Virus record (IMG/VR): IMGVR_UViG_3300050011_000062 | Span: 1 to 24,939 of that record | DNA: 24,939 bases | Strand: one strand, 5' to 3' | Source: a virus | Shown: one piece after another, positions 7,348 to 13,367 of the stretch | Position numbering within the stretch: position 1 is the first letter of the stretch | How the letters are laid out: each line of letters opens with the position of its first letter | The notes under the pieces: generated by a model | Database searches by the model: none | Told to the model about the DNA's origin: nothing | The model's input: only the letters and a program-made list of their open reading frames with translations | Program-made: the position numbers and the translations under genes

Positions 7348-7708
7348 TAGGACAGGCAAAGATGGACGAACTCGTAAGTGTTGATCTGACTGAAGTAATC
7401 GAACTGCCGAGTTCTGGCGTTCAGTTCTTCCAGACCAACCTCGTCACTCAGTCCAACAACTATAAGTCAGTTGCCGGACTAGTCGGTCTTCGAACTTATA
7501 TCTTCGGGCGCGATGGAGTTTTTGCCATCAATCTCGGAGCTAAGGGCGATACCGGATACGGTGACGGCGAATGGCGAAATATTGAGTGCAACATTATGCA
7601 GAACGTTGCACCCACGGTCGCTGATCCTAACCCCTTTGGGATCAAGAAGATACAGCAGATCATTTAGTTTTTGGAAGGGCTGATCCCCGGCTGGACTTCT
7701 TACAGAGT
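7348..7708 (+). CDS. Major capsid protein, exon 2, containing an in-frame TAG
   Basis: This exon encodes the central and C-terminal MCP parts: MDELVSVDLTEVIELP, VQFFQTNLVTQSNNY, LRTYIFGRDGVFAINLG and GDGEWRNIECNIMQN. The ATG at 7362 is internal, not a start. The frame meets TAG at 7665-7667, yet the same frame continues after it with LIPGWTSYRV, a typical MCP C-terminal segment, up to the splice site at 7708. The exon end ACAGAGT (7702-7708) pairs with GCTCTGT (7721-7727), with a U-G pair at the junction. Splicing to 7910 completes the GTA codon and gives YRVHFTTSLGPDTT. The stop lies in a 39-nt insertion described separately. Confidence 0.75.
7641..7679 (+). other. 39-nt in-frame insertion with stop, candidate translational bypass element
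   Basis: The stretch lies between two identical GGG codons, 7638-7640 and 7677-7679, in the same frame, and contains TAG at 7665-7667. If ribosomes left the first GGG and resumed after the second, the protein would read ADPNPFG|LIPGWTSYRV with no stop, as in the T4 gene 60 bypass between matching GGA codons. GGGATCA (7638-7644) can pair with TGATCCC (7681-7687), bringing the take-off and landing codons together. Alternatives are stop readthrough (adding about 13 residues), a truncated MCP, or a sequence error. Confidence 0.4.
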
Positions 7709-7909
7709 AGACCAAAAATTGCTCTGTATAAATTTTCTCTGATTGACTTGGAAGCTGAGATGCTAACAGGGCGGAAGCCGTAAGGCACCGTGAACGACTA
7801 AGCGAGAAAACACGCGCAAGCGTGATGCGATAGTCTGAACTGCACGGAAATGAATGTGCAGAGGTAGACAGAAATGATCTATCCCGTTGAAAAACGAGTA
7901 ACAATATTG
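7709..7909 (+). ncRNA. ORF-less group I intron in the capsid gene (second)
   Basis: The 201-nt insert has P1 with exon 7702-7708 and 7721-7727. P3 pairs TTTTCTC (7733-7739) with GAGAAAA (7804-7810). P7 pairs GACTA (7796-7800) with TAGTC (7831-7835). P8 is CACGC-GCAA-GCGTG (7811-7824). P9 is CTGCAC/GTGCAG, and the next hairpin is GGTAGA/TCTATC with the loop CAGAAATGA. It ends in G at 7909. It shares the order and much sequence with the introns at 778 and 7956, while the helix sequences differ in a compensating way. Confidence 0.88.
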
Positions 7910-7955
7910 ACATTTTACCACGTCTCTGGGTCCTGATACTACGATCCGTCAGCGT
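7910..7955 (+). CDS. Major capsid protein, exon 3 (46 nt)
   Basis: This micro-exon finishes the GTA codon begun in exon 2 and encodes HFTTSLGPDTTIRQR, a strand typical of MCP C-termini. It ends at CGT 7953-7955, where CAGCGT pairs with GCGCTG (7968-7973) to form the P1 helix of the next intron. Without splicing, the frame would stop at a TAA only a few codons on. The exon is recognised from the reading frame and P1 pairings together. Confidence 0.78.
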
Positions 7956-8156
7956 TTTCGATAAATGGCGCTGTATAAATTTTCTCTAATCAAGCTGAAC
8001 CCTGAAATGGTAACAGACTGGAAGCGAAAGCACCAGTAGAGACTAAACGAGAAAACGCAGAAATGCGATGCGATAGTCCGAACTTATACGAATAAAAGTA
8101 TAAGAGACAAACAGAAATGATTTGTCTCAACAATGTAAGTTGTTGATAACATTATG
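7956..8156 (+). ncRNA. ORF-less group I intron in the capsid gene (third)
   Basis: The 201-nt insert has P1 with exon 7950-7955 and 7968-7973. P3 pairs TTTTCTC with GAGAAAA (8049-8055). P7 pairs GACTA (8041-8045) with TAGTC (8074-8078). P8 is CGCA-GAAA-TGCG (8056-8067). P9 is CTTATAC/GTATAAG, and the next hairpin is AGACAAA/TTTGTCT with the loop CAGAAATGA. It ends in G at 8156. It begins only 46 nt after the previous intron, so two self-splicing reactions must occur close together. Confidence 0.87.
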
Positions 8157-8186
8157 CAAATCGATGCTGCCAGCGCAATTAGCTAA
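8157..8186 (+). CDS. Major capsid protein, exon 4 (30 nt, C-terminus)
   Basis: The last micro-exon encodes QIDAASAIS followed by TAA (8184-8186). Joined to exon 3 it reads TTIRQRQIDAASAIS, resembling the ...IDAxSAI ends of related capsid proteins. The full joined frame is 1074 nt (358 codons with the stop), or 344 residues if the 39-nt insertion is skipped. The preceding intron base is G, as expected for a group I 3' splice site. Confidence 0.75.
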   Translation, partial: QIDAASAIS

Positions 8187-8187
8187 T

Positions 8188-8217
8188 TTGACAAAAGTTA
8201 ACTTATTGTGCTAAAGT
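8188..8217 (+). promoter_or_regulatory. Possible promoter after the capsid gene
   Basis: TTGACA (8188-8193) is a perfect -35 box. It is followed after 17-18 bases by CTAAAG or TAAAGT, a weak match to a -10 box. It could drive the endonuclease and Ig-like genes downstream, although a hairpin lies between. Confidence 0.3.
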
Positions 8218-8241
8218 GGTAGTGTAGTAAATTTCGATGAA

Positions 8242-8266
8242 GGACGGATGCCGTAATCATCCGTCC
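8242..8266 (+). terminator. Strong hairpin after the capsid gene, probable terminator
   Basis: GGACGGATG (8242-8250) pairs perfectly with CATCCGTCC (8258-8266) around a seven-base loop. The following sequence TGATTCGATTCTCT is only moderately T-rich, so it may terminate weakly or stabilise the 3' end of the capsid mRNA. Confidence 0.5.
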
Positions 8267-8296
8267 TGATTCGATTCTCTATTACGGAGAGAAAAA

Positions 8297-9064
8297 ATGA
8301 AAAAGTTAGAATTAACGGGAGTTAAAATTGGGCGTTTAGAAGCATTGATGCCTGCATGGGTAAACAATAAAGGGCAGCAAGTATGGATGTGTGTTTGCGA
8401 TTGTTTGCAGATACGCTTTATTACTGCTGGTGCATTTAAAAGTAGAAACCGCGAAAGTTGTGGATGCCTTCATAGTGAAGTGTCTAGCAGAGTTATTAAA
8501 GAGTTAAACGCCGACCGTAAAGGCAAGCCTTTAACGTCAGAAAAGGCGTTAGCAGCCGTTCGTGATGCATGTAAAATTATGAACGCGGTTAGACGGTCAA
8601 AAGCACGCCACGTATTATCTAACATCGATCCTGAAAAACTTACGGCAGAATGTCATATATGTGGAAAAGTCCCTATAAAGGTAATGAAGCATAGGGCGAA
8701 GGCAGTATTACGTGATCAATATTTATGTTGGGTTGGTTCTTTACGCGTAAATAATACATATGATAATGCAAAGGTGCTTTATCGTGATCATGCGTTAGAG
8801 ATGTTTGAACAACAGCATAACATGTGCGCCATTTGCGGCGGTTTAATGATAAGAGGAGATGCGTTAGCAAATGACGGTATGGTTTTAGACCATTGTCATA
8901 AAACTGGATTTATACGTGGTTTTCTTCATCAAGGTTGTAACAAAGGTTTAGGTTCATTTAAAGATAATCCAGATAGTTTGCAAAATGCTTCTGAATATAT
9001 TCTTAGAAGTGTTAAAGAATTAGAATTACAATTAAGTCGCGGCTTGTCCGCAGAAATGAGTTAA
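8297..9064 (+). CDS. HNH endonuclease, endonuclease VII type, with N-terminal zinc-ribbon-like domain
   Basis: GGAGAG precedes ATG 8297. The C-terminal part (about residues 165-240) has the endonuclease VII pattern: C177xxC180 (CAICGG), then LDHCH (D198, H199, H201), then RGFLHQGCNKGLGSF (207-221, C214). These Cys residues would bind zinc and the His/Asn residues would cut DNA. The N-terminal part has MCVCDC (C32, C34, C36) and SCGCLH (C55, C57), resembling DNA-binding cysteine domains found on phage HNH enzymes. CHICG (119-123) may be a further zinc site. It sits directly downstream of the intron-rich capsid gene and ends two bases before the next virion gene. It probably acts as a free-standing homing nuclease and may mobilise the ORF-less introns; that is inference. 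Confidence 0.85.
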   Translation: MKKLELTGVKIGRLEALMPAWVNNKGQQVWMCVCDCLQIRFITAGAFKSRNRESCGCLHSEVSSRVIKELNADRKGKPLTSEKALAAVRDACKIMNAVRRSKARHVLSNIDPEKLTAECHICGKVPIKVMKHRAKAVLRDQYLCWVGSLRVNNTYDNAKVLYRDHALEMFEQQHNMCAICGGLMIRGDALANDGMVLDHCHKTGFIRGFLHQGCNKGLGSFKDNPDSLQNASEYILRSVKELELQLSRGLSAEMS

Positions 9065-9066
9065 AT

Positions 9067-10302
9067 ATGCCTTATCCCGCACAAACAACGGGTCTTGGTG
9101 TCGCTGTTGCTGTTTCGTTGGCCGGAACGGGCGTTGTACAGGAGAAGACGCCTGTCGTTGGAACACAAGGAATCTCGCACTATAATGTCACTCTGTCTCT
9201 CTCTGGCGCGCATGGGCCGAGTACGGTCGCTGTCTCCGCTTCGACTATTGATGTCGCCGGAAACGTCGTCTCAAATGGCGGCGCTTCAGGGACTTCACAG
9301 CTTGGAACAGCCGCTGCGAATTATGCGATTCTTGCCGCTGCTGGAATTACGAATACAGGCGCGACACTGATTACAGGTGGAAATATCGGTTCTTATCCGA
9401 CCGCGACTGAAACCGGATTTACCGGGGCGAATTTTGTTCCTCCGGCGACGACTGATAACGCCGACGCACAAGCGGGATTAGCTGCGGCTCTAGTGACGTA
9501 TAACGCTTTAGCGGCTTTGACTTTCACTTCTCTATCCGGATCGTCTGCCAATCTTTCCACTCTCGGTAACGGCGCGACTGCCGCGACTTATCTTCCCGGT
9601 AATTATTCTGCCGGAAGTTCGATGGACATTCCGACGAGTATTACTCTTGATGCTCAAGGAAATGCCAATGCAGTTTTTATTTTCAAGGCCGGATCGACTG
9701 TAACGCTTGAATCGAATGCGTCTGTTCTTCTCGTCAATGGCGCTCAAGCCGCAAATGTTTACTGGCTTGTCGGCAGTTCGTTTACGTCAGTCTTCGGTTC
9801 TGTGTCCGTTATGCAAGGAAATATTCTTGCGAATACGAGTATTACTCTTGGCGGCGGCGTATTGAATGGCCGCGCCTTGGCCGGAATCGTGACTTCGTCC
9901 GGCGCAGTAACTATTGCGACCGCTGAAGCTATTACAGTTCCCGGATTTGCTCAAGGAACAGCTTCTGGCATGAGCGCAGTCAGCTATAACGCATGGCCGC
10001 GTAAAGTTGCTGGCGTTATCCAGAACAAAGACGGCGCTGCTCGTAATCAGCAAGATGTGACCGTTAGTTATCCCGCGCCCACTTCTGGTCCGGGCGGTGT
10101 TGCAGATGTCGTAGGAACGGGAAGTCCAGTTGGCAATCCGTTTACTGTTACATCTTATCGTGTTGGTCAAGCTTGGGTCGAGTTTTTTGCGCCCACTTTC
10201 GGGAATACCGAAGGTGTTGGCGACACGCACAGCGTTGATGAAGATTTCGACTTTCCTATCGACAAGATTCAGGCGCAGCTTCTCGTTAATGTTATTGCTT
10301 AA
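9067..10302 (+). CDS. Ig-like virion protein with an inserted DUF3494 (ice-binding type) domain
   Basis: The 411-residue protein starts two bases after the endonuclease stop and has only a weak ribosome binding site, so it is probably translationally coupled. Residues 1-75 (AVAVSLAGTGV, HYNVTLSLSGAHG, STIDVAGNV) and the C-terminal part (VTSYRVGQAWVEFFAPTF ... DFPIDKIQAQLLVNVIA) match the neighbouring protein at 10332. Residues about 78-295 are absent from that neighbour and look like a DUF3494 beta-solenoid: LGTAAANYAILAAAGITNTG, SSANLSTLGNGATAATYLPG, AVFIFKAGSTVTLESNASVL and NVYWLVGSSFTS. Some members of that family bind ice and others are adhesins. The location after the MCP suggests a capsid-decoration or fibre role. 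Confidence 0.72.
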   Translation: MPYPAQTTGLGVAVAVSLAGTGVVQEKTPVVGTQGISHYNVTLSLSGAHGPSTVAVSASTIDVAGNVVSNGGASGTSQLGTAAANYAILAAAGITNTGATLITGGNIGSYPTATETGFTGANFVPPATTDNADAQAGLAAALVTYNALAALTFTSLSGSSANLSTLGNGATAATYLPGNYSAGSSMDIPTSITLDAQGNANAVFIFKAGSTVTLESNASVLLVNGAQAANVYWLVGSSFTSVFGSVSVMQGNILANTSITLGGGVLNGRALAGIVTSSGAVTIATAEAITVPGFAQGTASGMSAVSYNAWPRKVAGVIQNKDGAARNQQDVTVSYPAPTSGPGGVADVVGTGSPVGNPFTVTSYRVGQAWVEFFAPTFGNTEGVGDTHSVDEDFDFPIDKIQAQLLVNVIA

Positions 10303-10331
10303 GTAGCGGTTATTCCGCAGAAAGAGTTTAT

Positions 10332-10856
10332 ATGGCTAATCCTTCCCCCGCTCATAACCCTACTGATGGTTTGGGTTCTGCGGTATATGTACAATTAAGT
10401 GGCACAAATGTTACTCCGTATCTCACACCATCTGCAAATCACCCTAATCCGGCGCACTATAATGTCACTTTGTCTTTGAGCGGTGCAGGCGGATTTGCAT
10501 CGTCTGTTGTAATTACTCCGTCACTCGTAGACGTGTCTGATGCAGCTTATGCTGCGACTGCCGCTTCTTGGGTCTATAATTCGTATAATAATCCACAAGT
10601 GACAGAAGCTAGTTTTCAGACTGGCCCGGGCAATCCGACTAATCTTGATCCGAAGCCGACACAGACCGCGAAACTCTGTTCTGTCAGTGCGTCGGGTGCT
10701 TCGACTGTTACTGTCACAGGACTTTCTTATGGTAAAGCCGTGATAGAAGTCGTGTATCCAACATTTGACGGGTCTGAAGGTTTTATTACTGCTGGCGGAA
10801 CGTCTTATCCTAAAGATAAGATTTTCGCGCTATTGGACGTAAAGATCGTAACGTAG
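10332..10856 (+). CDS. Ig-like virion protein, paralogue of the upstream gene
   Basis: The 174-residue protein shares its start (GLGSAVYVQLSGTNV, HYNVTLSLSGAGG, VDVSDAAY) and its end (VTVTGLSYGKAVIEVVYPTF, DKIFALLDVKIVT) with the gene at 9067, but lacks the DUF3494 segment. It is therefore the plain form of the same protein. The beta-rich sequence with a VTV.G..YG.A.IEV pattern suggests a bacterial Ig-like fold, common in phage decoration and tail proteins. AGAAAGAG precedes its ATG. A terminator hairpin follows the stop. Confidence 0.7.
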   Translation: MANPSPAHNPTDGLGSAVYVQLSGTNVTPYLTPSANHPNPAHYNVTLSLSGAGGFASSVVITPSLVDVSDAAYAATAASWVYNSYNNPQVTEASFQTGPGNPTNLDPKPTQTAKLCSVSASGASTVTVTGLSYGKAVIEVVYPTFDGSEGFITAGGTSYPKDKIFALLDVKIVT

Positions 10857-10863
10857 TCTTAGT

Positions 10864-10891
10864 AAGGGTCGATTCATCCGAGTCGGCCCTT
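10864..10891 (+). terminator. Intrinsic terminator
   Basis: AAGGGTCGA (10864-10872) pairs with TCGGCCCTT (10883-10891) with one G-U pair, followed by TTCTAT. It closes the unit holding the two Ig-like genes. Confidence 0.65.
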
Positions 10892-10921
10892 TTCTATACA
10901 CAATATAAAAATAGGAGGAGT

Positions 10922-11257
10922 ATGACTTTTTCGCAAAAGCAGCAAGATTTGCAGTTAGTGATTCAAGGTTTAGAAGAAGCACTCGAAGATGTCATTGACG
11001 ACAATCTTAGATTGAAGAACACGAATCGAATTCTTCGGGCCGTAAATTCAGGACTTCGGTCGAAACTCGCAATTGCGCATAAGAACGACGAAGCGTTTGT
11101 TTCGGCGTGTCAATGGGACGACGAAATCGACGCTCATGCCGCGCAAATTGATTCAGAGTCTGATGCAACTGGATATGCGCCAATATTTTGCGAACCTTGG
11201 GATGAAGAAAAACAAGATTATCCTGCTGCATTTCGAGAACAGTGGGATATTACGTAG
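10922..11257 (+). CDS. Small acidic coiled-coil protein of unknown function
   Basis: ATG 10922 follows AGGAGGAGT, an excellent ribosome binding site. The N-terminal half (residues about 5-55) is a leucine-repeat coiled coil (LQLVIQGLEEALEDVIDDNL, then LRLKNTNRILRAVNSGLRSK). The C-terminal half is very acidic with several aromatic residues (WDDEIDAHAAQIDSESD, EPWDEEKQDYPAAFREQWD). No family is recognised. It could be an oligomeric accessory protein. Confidence 0.72.
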   Translation: MTFSQKQQDLQLVIQGLEEALEDVIDDNLRLKNTNRILRAVNSGLRSKLAIAHKNDEAFVSACQWDDEIDAHAAQIDSESDATGYAPIFCEPWDEEKQDYPAAFREQWDIT

Positions 11258-11432
11258 AAATTGTGAACATGCGTCCGAAGAGATGGATTATCAAATCGGG
11301 CGCTAATCGAACATAGGGTCTAGAACTTATGCAAGATGTTAGTAGTCGATATGCCTGATCCGCATGTAAAGACGCTGATTTCACCAGCATGGGGCTTCTC
11401 TTAGTAGATGCCTGATCGAACGGAGGAGCGAC
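11258..11432 (+). other. Intergenic region with a partial direct repeat
   Basis: No ORF is supported in these 175 bases. TTAGTAG ... TGCCTGATC occurs at 11339-11360 and again, more compactly, at 11401-11417. Between the copies lies GCTG-ATTTCAC-CAGC, which resembles an anticodon arm, but no complete tRNA can be folded. The region ends with GGAGGAG before the next gene. Its function is unknown. Confidence 0.35.
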
Positions 11433-12083
11433 ATGCCAACGCAAGCTGAAATAATGAAAAGTCAGGGCACGCGCCTTAATACTTCGAAGGCACCTTGGGA
11501 AACATATAGCGAAGAGTTGGATGTTAAAATGACGCCCGAACTTGCCGCCGATGTCGCAGATTATGCGACTCGGTATCACGATACGAGTTCAAATCAGAAT
11601 AAAGAAGAACTCGCCCGATGGCAAGAACAAAATTATGATGCAATGGGTGAATATCGGTGGTGCTCAGAAACTGAGTATGCAGATATTGAAGCGCGTATCG
11701 GGCGGATAATGCACCACAGTGAGTTCGTAACCCGGCTAAAGAAGATCGGTGTTCGATGTGCGCTTCGTGATCACCCCCAACATGACAAGTTGACGCTACT
11801 TGTACAACGTGGAAACGACGTTCTAAAGCCGTATGAAGTCGGATGTTGGATCAAGAATGGATTCGCCCCAGAATTTTCGGTCCTAGGATTCGATGAACAC
11901 GGTGTTCCGCTTGCAGAGCGATATCGCGGCTGGCGAACTTGTCTTTTGCAGCTTATTTTAAAGCAAGTATTGACCGAAGAACAAGCGCATAAAGAATTTG
12001 GAAGTACAGATCGGTGTTGTTCCGGAAGATATAATTCAATACTTCACGGAATTCGAAACACAGTAGACAAAGAGGAGGAGTAA
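11433..12083 (+). CDS. Phage protein of unknown function (216 residues)
   Basis: ATG 11433 follows GGAGGAGCGAC. The acidic, mostly helical protein has MTPELAADVADYATRYHDTS near residue 30. A central part, FVTRLKKIGVRCALRDHPQH, runs into LTLLVQRGNDVLKPYEVGCW. The C-terminal part is RYRGWRTCLLQLILKQVLTE. Two adjacent Cys (DRCCSG) occur near the end. I recognise no family with confidence. The stop TAA overlaps the next ATG (TAATG), so it is co-translated with the coiled-coil gene downstream. Confidence 0.72.
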   Translation: MPTQAEIMKSQGTRLNTSKAPWETYSEELDVKMTPELAADVADYATRYHDTSSNQNKEELARWQEQNYDAMGEYRWCSETEYADIEARIGRIMHHSEFVTRLKKIGVRCALRDHPQHDKLTLLVQRGNDVLKPYEVGCWIKNGFAPEFSVLGFDEHGVPLAERYRGWRTCLLQLILKQVLTEEQAHKEFGSTDRCCSGRYNSILHGIRNTVDKEEE

Positions 12084-12733
12084 TGTCAGACGAAGTAAAA
12101 GATATTAAGAAATCATCTGCGACAGAAGAATTAGCGCAGTTAGAATTACAGATTAAGCGCGAAGAACTTGAACAACTGAAACTTAGTCGTCAAGAGCGTG
12201 AATATTCGATCAAAGATTTGAAAGGCCGATTAGCCGAGCGCGATGTCAAAGAACTTCAGAAGAAAGAAGATCGCGAAGCACAAGGCCGGACTTTCGCGCA
12301 ACAGCGGGGAACTGACGAAGCTCGTTGGAAAGTTTGTACACATAAAAAGGGCGGAAATGTCAGTCAGCGCGATATGCGCGTCCTGTCAACAGGTGGAAAC
12401 GCCACGCAATATGCGGTCATGAAGCACCAAATGATCAACGGCGATATTTGGGTTCGTTGTCTGCGATGTGGTAAGACTTGGTCGCCGCCTTTGAAGTCAA
12501 AGTTTTATTTCGACGTAAAGGGCAAGCAAGTTCCTTTGCATATGGGCGAATTTGATCGTATCCGATTCGAAAATGCCGTCATCGATTATAATCGGGCTGT
12601 CGCTTTTGAAACGAATAATACGATGTCCGGTTCGGTCCAAGTTCGGTTTTCGCGATGGGATGAAAAGAGTCAGCAACTTGTTGATGCGTCGAAGGATTAC
12701 GCCGAGAGCATCGCGGACACGACCCTGAGGTAA
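12083..12733 (+). CDS. Coiled-coil protein with a zinc-site-like motif
   Basis: The start overlaps the preceding stop, with GGAGGAG just upstream. Residues about 10-70 form a long charged coiled coil (ELAQLELQIKREELEQLKLS). The central region has CTHKKGG and later CLRCGKTW, a CxH...CxxC arrangement that may bind zinc. The C-terminal part is beta-rich with VQVRFSRWDEKSQ. No known family is recognised. It forms an operon with the gene before and an HNH gene four bases after, which appears to be an insertion. Confidence 0.7.
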   Translation: MSDEVKDIKKSSATEELAQLELQIKREELEQLKLSRQEREYSIKDLKGRLAERDVKELQKKEDREAQGRTFAQQRGTDEARWKVCTHKKGGNVSQRDMRVLSTGGNATQYAVMKHQMINGDIWVRCLRCGKTWSPPLKSKFYFDVKGKQVPLHMGEFDRIRFENAVIDYNRAVAFETNNTMSGSVQVRFSRWDEKSQQLVDASKDYAESIADTTLR

Positions 12734-12737
12734 CCAA

Positions 12738-13187
12738 ATGCATCGCGATAAAGAAAAATGGAATGCTTATATGCGGGAGTATCAACGAACGCACAAAGAA
12801 GCTAAGAAGAAACGCGATGTTGAATTTTATCAACGTAATAAGACGCGGTTACAAGCTACGAGTCGGCAGTATCACGCCGATCATCGGGAAGAACGCAAAG
12901 CGTATTCTCAAGAACACTATTACCAGACTAAATACGGTATTTCTGTCGAAGACAAGCAAACCATGTTTAAAGATCAGCACGGTTTATGCTATCTTTGCGG
13001 TAAATCAATGCCGTCTTGGGAAGAGTCATACGTTGAACATAATCATGTTACAGATGAAATTCGCGGGCTAGCTCATCCAGTTTGTAATACTCAGTTAGGT
13101 GTTATTGAAACTCTTGTTTCTGAAGACATTAATACACTTAACAAAATGCTTGGCGTAGCCGGATATTTGGATACGAATCTTCGCTAG
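12738..13187 (+). CDS. HNH endonuclease, endonuclease VII type, variant motif
   Basis: The 149-residue protein has a basic, Tyr/Arg/His-rich N-terminal DNA-binding region (residues 1-65), then KYGISVEDKQTMFKDQHGLC, C84xxC87 (CYLCGK), VEHNH (E100, H101, N102, H103) and RGLAHPVCN (109-117). This is the endonuclease VII HNH layout. The usual D-H-x-H is here E-H-N-H, and the second Cys pair is reduced to a single Cys (C116) with Pro where the first would be. The metal site may be altered and the enzyme weakened. GAGG lies eight bases before the ATG. It is followed by a structured spacer and a strong terminator. Confidence 0.78.
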   Translation: MHRDKEKWNAYMREYQRTHKEAKKKRDVEFYQRNKTRLQATSRQYHADHREERKAYSQEHYYQTKYGISVEDKQTMFKDQHGLCYLCGKSMPSWEESYVEHNHVTDEIRGLAHPVCNTQLGVIETLVSEDINTLNKMLGVAGYLDTNLR

Positions 13188-13277
13188 AGTAATAGACCCG
13201 CACGCATCTTAACAATGCGCATAGTTGTGGGTCGTTTCGCCGCAGAGCGCGGTTTGGGCCTGAAAAGGAACGCTCAT

Positions 13278-13314
13278 TCGGGCTAGCAGATTAAAATCAC
13301 TAGCCCGATTTTTT
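13278..13314 (+). terminator. Strong intrinsic terminator
   Basis: TCGGGCTAG (13278-13286) pairs perfectly with CTAGCCCGA (13300-13308) and is followed by six T residues. It is the clearest terminator in the window. The spacer before it (13188-13277) has no ORF but contains a stem GACCCGCA/TGTGGGTC enclosing CGCAT-CTTAACA-ATGCG. Confidence 0.85.
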
Positions 13315-13337
13315 ACTTATACAAAGAAAGGAGATTT

Positions 13338-13352
13338 ATGTCAGAATATTAG
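13338..13352 (+). other. Four-codon mini-ORF (MSEY) ahead of the next gene
   Basis: AAAGGAG precedes ATG TCA GAA TAT TAG, and a second AAAGGAG then serves the gene at 13368. It could be a tiny leader that affects initiation, or the remnant of a duplicated start. Confidence 0.25.
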
Positions 13353-13367
13353 TAAAGGAGAACTGAC

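Noticed and set aside
7665-7667. TAG reassigned to an amino acid in this phage
   Set aside because: Many genes here end at TAG (for example the portal, the LAGLIDADG gene and both genes ending at 10856 and 18767) with a new ribosome binding site or terminator soon after. General recoding of TAG is therefore unlikely.
7362-7667. A separate 101-residue gene
   Set aside because: It is the middle of the capsid protein. It starts at an internal Met, and its sequence continues the capsid exon on both sides.
7620-7686. Target-site duplication around the capsid insertion
   Set aside because: GCTGATCC occurs at 7620-7627 and 7679-7686, but the copies are 59 bases apart, and removing that unit would shift the frame and destroy the GWTSYRV segment.
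11368-11390. tRNA-Glu
   Set aside because: GCTG-ATTTCAC-CAGC looks like an anticodon arm, but no acceptor stem, D arm or T arm (GGTTCGA) can be placed around it.
13196-13235. tRNA-like element with a TAA anticodon
   Set aside because: The seven-base loop CTTAACA is closed by five pairs, but the outer stem encloses only this arm. There is no room for D and T arms.
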